Source: CmP2 sp052084925
GTDB lineage: Bacteria > Actinomycetota > Actinomycetes > Actinomycetales > Micrococcaceae
NCBI GenBank assembly: GCA_052084925.1
Contig: JBQDEV010000001.1
Location: forward strand, 124,001-188,000
Length of the DNA: 64,000 nucleotides
Direction: 5' to 3'
Under the pieces are notes generated by a model. The model was not told the DNA's origin. It was given only the letters and a program-made list of their open reading frames with translations, and did not search any database. Numbering within the stretch: the first letter of the stretch is position 1; each line of letters starts with the position of its first letter. The position numbers were made by a program, and so were the translations under genes. Positions 54,873 through 63,963 of this stretch are shown here, in pieces.

Positions 54873-56429
54873 ATGAGCACGCACGACGACGTCGACTTCC
54901 GAACACCAGAACATCGCCCGGGCAAGGTCATCGCCCTGCACCTGAACTATCCCTCGCGCATCGCCCAGCGCGGCCGCTCGCCGAAGTTCCCGGGCTACTT
55001 CCTCAAAGCGACCAGTTCGATTGCACGCACCGGCGACACCATCGAGCGCCCTGCCGGCACCGAGCTGCTGGCCTACGAGGGCGAGATCGCACTCATCCTC
55101 GGCGAGACCGTCCGCCGCGTCTCCCTGGACGAGGGCTGGTCGAAGATCTCCGGCATCACCGCCGCCAACGACTGGGGCCTCTACGATCTCCGCCACGCCG
55201 ACAAGGGCTCCAACGTGAAGAACAAGTCCGGCGACGGGTACACCCCGCTCGGCCCGACCGTCATCCCGACGACGCTGCCCGACGGTACCGCCCTCGACCC
55301 CGCCGCCCTGCGCGTGCGCACCTGGGTCAATGGCGAACTCCACCAGGACGACACCACCGCCGATCTGGTCTTCCCCTTCGGCCAGCTCGTCGCGGATCTC
55401 TCGCAGCTGATGACCCTGGAAGCCGGCGACATCATCCTCACCGGCACCCCGGCTGGTTCCTCCGTGGCTCAGCCCGGCGACACCGTCGAGGTCGAGGTCG
55501 ATGCCCCTACCGCATCGGGCTCCCCGACCACCGGCCGACTCGTCACCCGGGTCGTCGCCTCCGAGCACGCTCTGGCGGATTACGGCCACGGCCCCCAGGT
55601 CGACGACACCCAGCGTGAAGAGGCTTGGGGTTCCCGGGAAGCCGCCGGCCTCGCGTCAACCACAGAGACCACCGAGCCGAGCCAGGCACCGGATCTGCGC
55701 TGGGAGCCCTCCGCTCCCACCGCCAATCGCACCTTGCTCACCGAGGCCCTCAAGGCGAAGATCAGCGAGACCGCGGTCGCCACCATCACCGCCCAGCTGC
55801 AGAAGCGCGGCATCCAAAACGCCACCATCGACGGCCCCCGCCCCATGCACCCCGGCCAGCGCATCCTCGGCTATGCCAAGACCCTGCGCTACGTGCCCAA
55901 GCGCGAGGATCTCTTCAAGGAGTTCGGTGGCGGATTCAACGCGCAGAAGCGTGCCATGGATGACGTCAAGCCCGACGACGTCGTGGTCATGGAAGCCCGC
56001 GGCGAACCCGGCACCGGCACCCTCGGCGATGTGCTCGCCCTACGCGCCCAAGTCGCCGGCGCCACCGCCGTGATCACCGATGGCGGGGTCCGCGATTCGG
56101 CCGCCGTCGCCGAGGTCGGCATCCCCGTGTACTACAACGCCGCCCATCCCGCCGTGCTCGGTCGCCGCCACATCCCGTGGGAGGTCGGCGGCACCATTGC
56201 CTGCGGCGGCACCACCGTGCAGCCCGGCGACATCATCATCGGCGACGACGACGGTGTGGTCGTGGTCCCACCCGCACTGCTCCAGGAGGTCATCGACGCC
56301 GCCTGGGAACAGGACCGCCAGGACGGCTGGGTGTACGACCAGGTCAAGGCCGGGCACCCGGTCGACGGCCTCTTCCCGCCGAACGCCGAGTGGAAGGCGA
56401 AGTACCAGGAATGGGTGGCACAGCAGTGA
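54873..56429 (+). CDS. Fused FAH-family hydrolase/isomerase and RraA/HMG-aldolase-like protein
   Basis: A 518-residue two-domain protein. Residues 1 to about 240 are a fumarylacetoacetate-hydrolase domain: YEGEIALILG supplies metal-binding acids, and GDGYTPLGPTVIP and DIILTGTPAGSS follow. This class includes HpaG/HpcE, which decarboxylates and isomerises homoprotocatechuate ring-cleavage products. From about 285 to 490 is an RraA-like domain with TLGDVLALRAQVAGATAVITDGGVRD, its RD pair matching the Arg-Asp of class II pyruvate aldolases/oxaloacetate decarboxylases. Normal HpaG fuses two FAH domains, so this combination is unusual. It heads the hpa-type operon. Confidence 0.82.
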   Translation: MSTHDDVDFRTPEHRPGKVIALHLNYPSRIAQRGRSPKFPGYFLKATSSIARTGDTIERPAGTELLAYEGEIALILGETVRRVSLDEGWSKISGITAANDWGLYDLRHADKGSNVKNKSGDGYTPLGPTVIPTTLPDGTALDPAALRVRTWVNGELHQDDTTADLVFPFGQLVADLSQLMTLEAGDIILTGTPAGSSVAQPGDTVEVEVDAPTASGSPTTGRLVTRVVASEHALADYGHGPQVDDTQREEAWGSREAAGLASTTETTEPSQAPDLRWEPSAPTANRTLLTEALKAKISETAVATITAQLQKRGIQNATIDGPRPMHPGQRILGYAKTLRYVPKREDLFKEFGGGFNAQKRAMDDVKPDDVVVMEARGEPGTGTLGDVLALRAQVAGATAVITDGGVRDSAAVAEVGIPVYYNAAHPAVLGRRHIPWEVGGTIACGGTTVQPGDIIIGDDDGVVVVPPALLQEVIDAAWEQDRQDGWVYDQVKAGHPVDGLFPPNAEWKAKYQEWVAQQ

Positions 56430-57166
56430 CCTCAACCTCCGCCTCCACCGAAACACCCTCATCTTCCAAGGCCGACGTCGCCTACCAGGCCATCGTCGCC
56501 GGTATCCAGGCGCAGCGCTATGAGCCGGGCGACCGACTGGTGCTGGCTCAGATCGCCACCGAGCTGGACATGTCCGTGGTGCCGGTGCGCGAGGCCATCC
56601 GTCGCCTGCAGTCCGAGAACCTGGTGGCCTACGAGCGCAATGTCGGCGCCACCGTCGTCGGCATCGACCCGGTGGAGTACCAGACCACCATGGAGACCCT
56701 CGCCCTGGTCGAAGGATTTTCGACGGCGCAGTGCGCACCGCTGGTCACCGCGGCGGACCTCGAAACGGCCCGCAGGATCAATGACGAGATGCGCGCGCAG
56801 GTCGATGGGCGCGAGGAGTTCGATCCGCCGGTGTTCACCCAGCTGAACAAGGAATTCCATTCCGTGCTGTTCGAGCACCACCAGAACGCGCACATCCACG
56901 ATCTGGTGCACCGCGGCTGGAACCGCTTGTCCGCGCTGCGCTCCTCCACCTTCGCCTACGTGCCCGGGCGGGCCGAGGAATCCGTGGCAGAGCACGAGCA
57001 GCTACTGGATCTCATCGCTGCCGGCGCCGCCTTCGCCGACATCGAGCAGGCGGCCCGCCAGCACCGGCTCAACACCCTGAACGCCTATCTGAGGCACACC
57101 GACCACCCAGACCACCCAGACCTCACAGACCGCACCGAACCCACCACCGAAAGGACCGCATCGTGA
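56426..57166 (+). CDS. GntR-family regulator (FCD), probable operon repressor
   Basis: A 246-residue regulator with a winged helix (AYQAIVAGIQAQRYEPGDRLVLAQIATELDMSVVPVREAIRRLQSENLV) and an FCD effector domain whose metal-site His residues are visible in NKEFHSVLFEHHQN and AEHEQLL. The GTG at 56426 overlaps the fusion gene stop and its own stop overlaps hpaE by 4 nt, so it is translated with them. The C-terminal tail has a His/Asp/Pro repeat (HTDHPDHPD). Its likely site is ATCGTATACGAT at 54801. Confidence 0.85.
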   Translation: MTSTSASTETPSSSKADVAYQAIVAGIQAQRYEPGDRLVLAQIATELDMSVVPVREAIRRLQSENLVAYERNVGATVVGIDPVEYQTTMETLALVEGFSTAQCAPLVTAADLETARRINDEMRAQVDGREEFDPPVFTQLNKEFHSVLFEHHQNAHIHDLVHRGWNRLSALRSSTFAYVPGRAEESVAEHEQLLDLIAAGAAFADIEQAARQHRLNTLNAYLRHTDHPDHPDLTDRTEPTTERTAS

Positions 57167-58668
57167 GCCACACTTTCGTCCCATCCAACCTCCCGGACAA
57201 GATCCAGCACTACGTCGGAGGCCAGCACGTCGACTCGATCGACGGCGACACCTTCGACGTGCTCAACCCCGTCACCAACGAGCCCTACCTGAAGGCCGCT
57301 TCCGGCAAGGTGGCTGATATCGACGCCGCCGTCACCGCCGCGAAGGACGCCTTCGAGAACGGTCCCTGGCCGAAAATGCTCCCCCGTGAGCGCTCCCGCG
57401 TGCTGCACAAGATCGCCGACATCGTCGAGTCCCGCAGCCAGGAGCTCGCCGAGATGGAGTGCTTCGACACCGGACTGCCCATCAAGCAGGCCCGCGGCCA
57501 GGCGAACCGCGCCGCCGAAAACTTCCGCTTCTTCGCGGACCTCATCGTGGCCCAGCACGACGACGCCTTCAAGGTCCCTGGCCGCCAGGCGAACTACGTC
57601 AACCGCAAGCCCATCGGTGTGGCCGGGCTGATCACCCCTTGGAATACCCCGTTCATGCTCGAGTCCTGGAAGCTGGGACCGGCGATCGCCACCGGCAACA
57701 CCGTGGTGCTCAAGCCCGCCGAGTTCACTCCGCTGTCGGCCTCCCTGTGGCCCGGCATCTTCGAGGAGGCCGGGCTGCCGGCAGGCGTGTTCAACATGGT
57801 GCACGGTTACGGCGAAGAGGGCTTCGCCGGCGATTCGCTGGTCAAGCACCCCGATGTTCCGCTGATCTCCTTCACCGGTGAGTCCCGCACAGGCCAGATC
57901 ATCTTCGGCAACTCGGCACCGTATCTGAAGGGCCTGTCCATGGAGCTCGGCGGCAAGTCTCCGGCCGTGGTGTTCGCCGACGCCGATCTCGACGCCGCCA
58001 TCGACGCCACCATCTTCGGCGTGTTCTCGCTTAACGGTGAGCGCTGCACCGCCGGATCGCGCATCCTGGTCGAGCGCTCGATCTATGACGAGTTCGTGGA
58101 ACGTTACTCGGCCCAGGCTTCCCGGGTGAAGGTCGGTCTTCCGCACGAGGAGACCACCGAGGTGGGCGCCATCGTGCACCCCGAGCACTTCGAGAAGGTC
58201 ATGAGCTACGTCGAGATCGGCAAGCAGGAGGCGCGTCTAACCGCCGGCGGCGGCCGCCCCGAGGGCTTCCCCGAGGGCAACTTCGTCCAGCCCACGGTCT
58301 TCGCCGACGTCGCCCCGGACGCCCGGATCTTCCAGGAGGAGATCTTCGGCCCCGTCGTCGCCATCACCCCCTTCGACACCGATGAAGAGGCGCTGGAACT
58401 GGCCAACAACACCAAGTACGGCCTGGCCGCCTACATCTGGACCAACGATCTGAAGCGCTCCCACAACTTCGCGCAGAACGTGGAAGCCGGCATGGTGTGG
58501 CTGAACTCGAACAACGTGCGTGACCTGCGCACCCCCTTCGGCGGCGTGAAGGCCTCCGGGCTGGGTCATGAGGGCGGCTACCGCTCGATCGATTTCTACA
58601 CGGACCAGCAGGCCGTGCATATCAACCTCGGCGAGGTCCACAACCCCGTCTTCGGCAAGCAGCAGTAA
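57163..58668 (+). CDS. hpaE: 5-carboxymethyl-2-hydroxymuconate semialdehyde dehydrogenase
   Basis: A 501-residue NAD-dependent aldehyde dehydrogenase oxidising the ring-opened semialdehyde of homoprotocatechuate. Catalytic Glu lies in MELGGKSP and catalytic Cys in NGERCTAGSRIL. TPWNTPFMLESWKLGPAIATGNTVVLKPAEFTP is the cofactor region. Assignment as HpaE rests on its similarity in reading to that group and on the adjacent hpaD and FAH genes. GTG 57163 overlaps the GntR gene by 4 nt. Confidence 0.88.
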   Translation: MSHTFVPSNLPDKIQHYVGGQHVDSIDGDTFDVLNPVTNEPYLKAASGKVADIDAAVTAAKDAFENGPWPKMLPRERSRVLHKIADIVESRSQELAEMECFDTGLPIKQARGQANRAAENFRFFADLIVAQHDDAFKVPGRQANYVNRKPIGVAGLITPWNTPFMLESWKLGPAIATGNTVVLKPAEFTPLSASLWPGIFEEAGLPAGVFNMVHGYGEEGFAGDSLVKHPDVPLISFTGESRTGQIIFGNSAPYLKGLSMELGGKSPAVVFADADLDAAIDATIFGVFSLNGERCTAGSRILVERSIYDEFVERYSAQASRVKVGLPHEETTEVGAIVHPEHFEKVMSYVEIGKQEARLTAGGGRPEGFPEGNFVQPTVFADVAPDARIFQEEIFGPVVAITPFDTDEEALELANNTKYGLAAYIWTNDLKRSHNFAQNVEAGMVWLNSNNVRDLRTPFGGVKASGLGHEGGYRSIDFYTDQQAVHINLGEVHNPVFGKQQ

Positions 58669-58699
58669 GAGTGCCCCGGCACAAGTGAAGGACTACATC

Positions 58700-59803
58700 A
58701 TGACTGAATCAACCCCTATCCCCACCCCGTCGGTACCGGCGCCGGACATTCTGCGCTGCGCCTACATGGAGCTCGTGGTCACCGACCTGGCGAAATCCCG
58801 CGAGTTCTACGTCGACCTGCTCGGACTCACCGTCACGGTCGAGGACGACGAGGCCATTTACCTGCGCTCCACGGATGAGTTCATCCACCACAACCTGGTG
58901 CTGCGCAAGGGCCCCGTCGCTGCTGTCGCCGCCTTCTCCTACCGCGTGCGCAGCCCCGAAGAGGTGGACGCCGCGGAGGCTTACTTCAAGGAGTTGGGTT
59001 GCGAGACCCGACGCTCCAAGGACGGCTTCGTGCGCGGCATCGGTGATTCCGTGCGCGTCGTCGATCCGCTGGGCTTCCCCTATGAGTTCTTCTACGAGGT
59101 CGAGCACGTGGAGCGGCTGGCCTGGCGCTACGACCTGCACAGCGCCGGCGCCCTGGTCCGCCTGGACCACTTCAACCAGGTGACCCCCGACGTGCCGCGT
59201 GCCTGCCGCTACATGGAGGGCCTGGGCTTCCGGATCACCGAGGACATCTCGGATTCCGAAGGCACCGAGTACGCCGCCTGGATGCGCCGCAAGCCGACCG
59301 TGCACGACACCGCGATGACCGGAGGCAACGGTCCACGCATGCACCACGTCGCCTTCGCCACCCACGAGAAGCACAACATTCTCTACATTTGCGACAAGAT
59401 GGGCGCCCTGCGCATTTCTGATCGCATCGAGCGCGGCCCCGGCCGTCACGGGGTGTCCAACGCGTTCTACCTGTACATCCTGGATCCGGACGGTCACCGC
59501 GTCGAGATCTACACCCAGGACTACTACACCGGCGACCCGGACAATCCGGTGGTTCACTGGGACGTGCACGACAACCAGCGCCGCGACTGGTGGGGCAACC
59601 CCGTCGTCCCGTCCTGGTACACCGAAGCGTCACTGGTGCTGGATCTGGACGGCAACCCGCAGCCGGTCCACGATCGCGAGCATGCCTCCGAGTTGGACGT
59701 CACCATCGGCGCCGACGGGTTCTCCTACACCCGAGCCGGCGACGACGAGGGCTCCTACCACGGTGAAGCGTCGAAGGGCTTCAAGCTGGGCAACCAACTC
59801 TGA
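58700..59803 (+). CDS. hpaD: 3,4-dihydroxyphenylacetate 2,3-dioxygenase (extradiol)
   Basis: A 367-residue extradiol dioxygenase opening the ring of homoprotocatechuate. Metal ligands are seen as His in RLDHFNQVTPDV, His in MHHVAFATHEKHNI and Glu in HRVEIYTQDYY, matching the Brevibacterium fuscum enzyme. The VPAPDILRCAYMELVVTDLAKSREFY start and the NQRRDWWGNPVVPSWYTEAS tail are also distinctive. ATG 58700 has GTGAAGGA upstream, 31 nt past hpaE. It gives the substrate of HpaE, although it is encoded last. Confidence 0.93.
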   Translation: MTESTPIPTPSVPAPDILRCAYMELVVTDLAKSREFYVDLLGLTVTVEDDEAIYLRSTDEFIHHNLVLRKGPVAAVAAFSYRVRSPEEVDAAEAYFKELGCETRRSKDGFVRGIGDSVRVVDPLGFPYEFFYEVEHVERLAWRYDLHSAGALVRLDHFNQVTPDVPRACRYMEGLGFRITEDISDSEGTEYAAWMRRKPTVHDTAMTGGNGPRMHHVAFATHEKHNILYICDKMGALRISDRIERGPGRHGVSNAFYLYILDPDGHRVEIYTQDYYTGDPDNPVVHWDVHDNQRRDWWGNPVVPSWYTEASLVLDLDGNPQPVHDREHASELDVTIGADGFSYTRAGDDEGSYHGEASKGFKLGNQL

Positions 59804-59831
59804 GCCTCGTGACTAAGCCCAGTAAACACGG

Positions 59832-59874
59832 CACTGGCGGTCCGAGTTCCCTCCAGGGGTCCGGGCCGCCGGTG
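59832..59874. terminator. Bidirectional-type hairpin terminator after hpaD
   Basis: A 13-bp stem forms between 59832-59844 (CACTGGCGGTCCG) and 59862-59874 (CGGGCCGCCGGTG), with two G-U pairs and a 17-nt loop. It sits between the convergent hpaD and D-2-hydroxyacid dehydrogenase genes and has no strong T-run. Confidence 0.65.
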
Positions 59875-59886
59875 TCATAGCAGGAT

Positions 59887-60825
59887 TCAAAGATGCTTGG
59901 GCGACAGGAGAATATCCGCTGACTCATGGGCGAATGACCGAAAATTGTCGTCGGTTGCGTATCCCAGATGCGGAGTGAGCAAGGTCCGTTCCAGTGTTCT
60001 CAACGGTGAGTCCATTGGAAGTGGCTCTTGTTGGAAAACGTCCATGGCCAGGAACTGCGGCCGACCGCTGGCCATCGATGCCACAAGGTCATTTTCGCGA
60101 ATTAGTTCGGCACGAGCCGTGTTAACCAGCAGGCTTCCGTCCTTCATCCGCGAGAGGCTTGCAGCGTCGATGATGCCGGTAGTGGACTCAGACAATCTCA
60201 GATGTATGGTCACGATGTCGCTCAACGCAAAGAGCTCCTCCTTCGTTCCCAAATGAGCACCTCCTGATCGGGCTCGCTCTGGTGTCAGACGTGGGCTCCA
60301 CGCCAGAACACGCATCCCGAACGCCCGGCCGATCTGCGCAACATCTCGCCCAGCCCGTCCTAATCCGACAACCCCCAGAGTCTTGCCGCGCAGTCCAGTG
60401 CCGGCCAGCGTCTGCCAGGCGCCGTGGCGCAGATTCTCCGCTTCCTGCTGCACATGGCGTGCACTACTCAGAATCAGCGCCCAGGTATGCTCCACGACAG
60501 CGGAGATCTGCGACCGGGTGTAATGCACGGGGATCGTCGGATGGCTCTCGACGAATCGGGAGTTGCTCCCCGTCACCACTACGCGTTCCAGGAGCGGGAG
60601 CGAGCTCATCATTTCTGCAGTCAGTCGAGACCGTTCACGGATGATCACCACGGCGCTTACCTGCTGAAGCACTGGTGGAATACGTCCAGCCCAAAGATCC
60701 TCATTGTCAAGCGCGTTTCCTGGCACAATCTGGAATCGGTGTTCCGGTAGCAGAGCTCGAAGCTCGCGGGTGAAGTTCCCCTCATGATCTCCGAGCACTG
60801 CCACCTGCGTCTGTTCAGCCGTCAC
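59887..60825 (-). CDS. D-2-hydroxyacid dehydrogenase family protein
   Basis: A 312-residue NAD(P)H oxidoreductase of the D-isomer 2-hydroxyacid class. LGVVGLGRAGRDVAQIGRAFGMRVLAW is the dinucleotide fold. Catalytic Arg lies in LVNTARAELI, Glu in MDVFQQEPLP and His in LTPHLGYATDDN. GTG 60825 overlaps the tctA stop by 4 nt, so it is coupled to the TTT transporter. It may reduce or oxidise the imported acid. The substrate is unknown. Confidence 0.84.
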   Translation of the reverse strand: MTAEQTQVAVLGDHEGNFTRELRALLPEHRFQIVPGNALDNEDLWAGRIPPVLQQVSAVVIIRERSRLTAEMMSSLPLLERVVVTGSNSRFVESHPTIPVHYTRSQISAVVEHTWALILSSARHVQQEAENLRHGAWQTLAGTGLRGKTLGVVGLGRAGRDVAQIGRAFGMRVLAWSPRLTPERARSGGAHLGTKEELFALSDIVTIHLRLSESTTGIIDAASLSRMKDGSLLVNTARAELIRENDLVASMASGRPQFLAMDVFQQEPLPMDSPLRTLERTLLTPHLGYATDDNFRSFAHESADILLSPKHL

Positions 60826-62396
60826 TGTGTCATCTCCCCTGGTGTCTCCGATGCCTCGACGGGCACCATCGTGCCACCAGCATGATCCATGGGTCGCGAC
60901 CGGAATCGTCTCACCAGACTGTTCACCATGGGGACGAGCACGAGCAAGGCGACGACGAACCAGATGGACAGAGCCAGTGGGCTCGAGACGAAATACAGCG
61001 GATCACCGCCGCCGATCAGCATCCCCTGAACGAAGTAGCGTTCGATCAGCGGGCCCAGAACCACGCCGACGAGCAGCGAAGCCAGGCTCAGCGCGGCTTT
61101 CTTCATGTAGTAGCCGAGCATTCCTACCGCGATCACGATCCAGATGTCGATCATATTCGAGTTGATGCTGTACGCACCGACCACAGCCAGCAAGGTGATG
61201 GCCGGAGCAAGCACGTAGCGGGGAACTCGCAGGACGCGCACCCACAGGCCCACCATCGGGATATTGATAAAGAGCAACATGACGTTCGCGATAAGCACCG
61301 AAGCGATGACGGTCCAGAAGACATCGGGACGCTGTTCGATGAGCAGCGGTCCCGGCTGGATGCCCTGCACCACCATGGCTGAGATCATCAGAGCCAGTGT
61401 TGCAGAGAAAGGCAGACCCAGCATCAGCACAGGAACCAGGCTCGCGATGGAGGCGGAGCTGTTCGCGGCTTCAGGTCCCGCAATGCCTTCAACCGCACCA
61501 GTGCCCAGCTTTCGTCGGTTCTTCGAAAAAATGCTCTCTACCTTGTAGGAGCCGAACGTGGCGAAGGTCGCGGAGGGAACAGGAAGCAGACCGAAACCAT
61601 AGCCCACGGCCGTTCCACGGAGCCATGGTGTGATTGAACGCTTGAGGTCGTTCTTCGTCGGAATGAGATCACGTACTTTGATCGATCCGGTTTTCGCCAG
61701 GTCTGTGCGATCCTGGATCATATTGAAGACTTCACTGATGCCATAGAGCCCCACCGCGACTGTCGCCAGTGAGAGACCGAGACTCATATCCAGGTTTCCG
61801 AAGGTGAATCGCGGGTAACTCTGGATCGGCTCTGAACCCACCGTGGAGAGCAAAAGTCCGATTGCCATCGGAAGTAGGCTGGCGCCCAGGGAGGATTTTC
61901 CTCGCCCGCCGGACACCCGCGCCAGAGCAAGCAGACCTCCAGCGGTCAATGCGAAGAACTCGGCTGCTCCGAAGCTGGATGCCACGCTCGTCACGACGGG
62001 CGCCATCCACAGCAGGATGCCCACTCCGAGCAGCCCAGCGATGAACGAGCCGAGACACATGACGATAATGGCGGCGCCGCCGCGTCCTTGTTTCATCATC
62101 TTGTGGCCGTCGAAGGTGGCGACCACCGACGAGGCGTCGCCTGGAATGTTCAGCAGGATCGAGCTGATCGATCCCCCGAACTGGGAGCCTAGATAGATGC
62201 CTGCAATCATGATCAGCCCGATCGCCGGTTCGTATGCGAAAGTGACCGGGAGAATCAGTGCCGCTCCGGCGACCGGCCCCAGGCCCGGCAGCACGCCGAC
62301 GACCATCCCAAGGAAGGCGCCGATGAATGCGGCCAGGAGAGTCGCCGGCTGAAGCCCGAGCTCCAGCCCGTACAACAACCCTTCCATGGAGTTCAT
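60822..62396 (-). CDS. tctA: Tripartite tricarboxylate transporter subunit TctA (second system)
   Basis: A 524-residue pore protein of a second TTT system. MVVGVLPGLGPVAGAALILPVTFAYEP, IYLGSQFGGSISSILLNIPGDASSVVATFDGHKM and YGFGLLPVPSATFATFGSYKVE are the expected blocks; the last differs from the usual GGG-rich form. ATG 62396 has AGGAGAGG upstream; a longer reading has none. It follows tctB by 13 nt and is coupled to the dehydrogenase gene downstream. It diverges from the first TctA throughout, so this is not a recent duplication. Confidence 0.9.
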   Translation of the reverse strand: MNSMEGLLYGLELGLQPATLLAAFIGAFLGMVVGVLPGLGPVAGAALILPVTFAYEPAIGLIMIAGIYLGSQFGGSISSILLNIPGDASSVVATFDGHKMMKQGRGGAAIIVMCLGSFIAGLLGVGILLWMAPVVTSVASSFGAAEFFALTAGGLLALARVSGGRGKSSLGASLLPMAIGLLLSTVGSEPIQSYPRFTFGNLDMSLGLSLATVAVGLYGISEVFNMIQDRTDLAKTGSIKVRDLIPTKNDLKRSITPWLRGTAVGYGFGLLPVPSATFATFGSYKVESIFSKNRRKLGTGAVEGIAGPEAANSSASIASLVPVLMLGLPFSATLALMISAMVVQGIQPGPLLIEQRPDVFWTVIASVLIANVMLLFINIPMVGLWVRVLRVPRYVLAPAITLLAVVGAYSINSNMIDIWIVIAVGMLGYYMKKAALSLASLLVGVVLGPLIERYFVQGMLIGGGDPLYFVSSPLALSIWFVVALLVLVPMVNSLVRRFRSRPMDHAGGTMVPVEASETPGEMTQ

Positions 62397-62409
62397 TGGA
62401 ACACCTCTC

Positions 62410-62922
62410 CTAAAATTCCGGCCAGGCGGGGAGCCGAAGGTTGAGGACATTCAGTGCTACCAGGGTGAAAATGATCCCCATCATCGCCCCCCGCCACAGA
62501 GCATGCGTCCACGTTCGCCCCGAGATGATCCGTATCGTCACTATCGAGAAGGCTGTAGATGACAGATAGAGCCCCAGATAAGGCACCAGGAGCGCAAATC
62601 CGATCAGCGCGGCGACGAACAACCACGCTTTCCTCTCGGTTTTCGGTTCCCGCCATGAGGCGTCATTTCGACGCAGTTTGATGGCTGCTTCCGCCGCCAC
62701 GAGTCCCGAACCCAGTAGCCCCACGAGAATGATGATCATCGGGAACAGGCCTGGGCCGGGATCTGTCGTCTCTCCGATAGGCATCTTGAGCGTATGCCAG
62801 CCGAAAAAGCCGAAACCAAGGAGTGCGATCAAACCGAATCTGAGTCGGTGCCGAAAATCGACCGGCTCTTCCTCGACGACGGACGTGGCATCCTCACTGT
62901 CGTTCTCTGTAACACTATTCAT
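62410..62922 (-). CDS. tctB: Tripartite tricarboxylate transporter subunit TctB (second system)
   Basis: A 170-residue membrane protein with four helices. An acidic N-terminus precedes GFFGWHTLKMPIGETTDPGPGLFPMIIILVGLLGSG, the TctB core. The C-terminal helices run through VALNVLNLRLP. It lies 38 nt after tctC and 13 nt before tctA, completing the C-B-A order that is usual for this family. Confidence 0.83.
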   Translation of the reverse strand: MNSVTENDSEDATSVVEEEPVDFRHRLRFGLIALLGFGFFGWHTLKMPIGETTDPGPGLFPMIIILVGLLGSGLVAAEAAIKLRRNDASWREPKTERKAWLFVAALIGFALLVPYLGLYLSSTAFSIVTIRIISGRTWTHALWRGAMMGIIFTLVALNVLNLRLPAWPEF

Positions 62923-62960
62923 TGCTTCTGGCCTCCGATGGTGACTCAGATAGGTGAGGG

Positions 62961-63956
62961 TCAGTCATCGCGTTCTTCCAGCAGCTGCAGCGCTCGCGCA
63001 TTCGCCTCTTCCATATCGACCAGGAACTGGTCCAGTTCGTCTCCCACCAACACGTCGGGAACCAACGCTTGATTCTCCAGCCAATCCAGCCATTCCTCAC
63101 TCTGACCCACGGATTCGGCTGCCGTCACCAAGGTTTCGTAGACGTCATCCGGCAGGCCGGCCGGTGCTAATGTCATGAATTCGGAGGCGAAAGGAACATC
63201 GAAACCGGCTTCCTCCATCGAAGGGGCTCCCCCAACGACGTCGTTAAATTCGGATGGGCCAGTGTGTGCCAAAGGTTTCAGAGAGCCGGCATCTATCATG
63301 CCTTTCTGTCCACCGGCGGTCACGACGGCCGCATCAATGTCTCCCGCTTTGAGGGAAAGAACGGCTTCACCGGCACCTTCAGTAAAAGGGACCATGGTTG
63401 TTTCGACACCGGCTTCGTCTTCGAGCAGTATTAAGGCGAACGAGTTGTCAGAAATTCTCGCTGTTGTTCCGACACGCAATGATCCTGGTTCAGCTTCGGC
63501 TGCGCTGAGAAAGTCTTCTAGAGTATCGAATTCTGAGTTCTCATCGACGACCAGAACGTACGGTCCAGACATCATCTTGATGATTGGTTGCGCGTCTTCG
63601 AGACCGGAATAGGGTACATCCGGATTGATCTGCGGTTGCACCATCAGCCCTGCAGGGGTTCCCAGACCCAGCGTGTATCCGTCCGGCTCTGATGAAAGTA
63701 GCTTCGCCGTTCCGATGGTTTGGTCACCTCCGGGCATGTTCTCAACGATGAACGATGTTCCGAGTTCCTCGCCCAGCATGCGGGTGAATTCGCGGCCGAT
63801 GGGATCAGTAGAACCGCCGGTCCCGAAGGGGATGATGTAGTCGATATTGTGGTCCGGGTATTCTCCCGGTTCGCCATTGCCACAGGCTGCCAGGCCGAAT
63901 GTCAGCCCACTGGCGAGAGTGATGACGGTTAGTTTCTTCATTCGATTCGTAGTCAT
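62961..63956 (-). CDS. tctC: Tripartite tricarboxylate transporter substrate-binding lipoprotein TctC (second system)
   Basis: A 331-residue binding protein. Signal and lipobox read GLTFGLAACGN. IDYIIPFGTGGSTDPIGREFTRML and FIVENMPGGDQTIGTAKLL are family landmarks. Near the C-terminus VGGAPSMEEAGFDVPFASEFMTLAPAGLPDDVYETL is also typical. ATG 63956 has AAGGA 6 nt upstream. The ligand is unknown; nearby dehydrogenases suggest a hydroxy- or keto-carboxylate. Confidence 0.87.
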   Translation of the reverse strand: MTTNRMKKLTVITLASGLTFGLAACGNGEPGEYPDHNIDYIIPFGTGGSTDPIGREFTRMLGEELGTSFIVENMPGGDQTIGTAKLLSSEPDGYTLGLGTPAGLMVQPQINPDVPYSGLEDAQPIIKMMSGPYVLVVDENSEFDTLEDFLSAAEAEPGSLRVGTTARISDNSFALILLEDEAGVETTMVPFTEGAGEAVLSLKAGDIDAAVVTAGGQKGMIDAGSLKPLAHTGPSEFNDVVGGAPSMEEAGFDVPFASEFMTLAPAGLPDDVYETLVTAAESVGQSEEWLDWLENQALVPDVLVGDELDQFLVDMEEANARALQLLEERDD

Positions 63957-63963
63957 GATGTCC

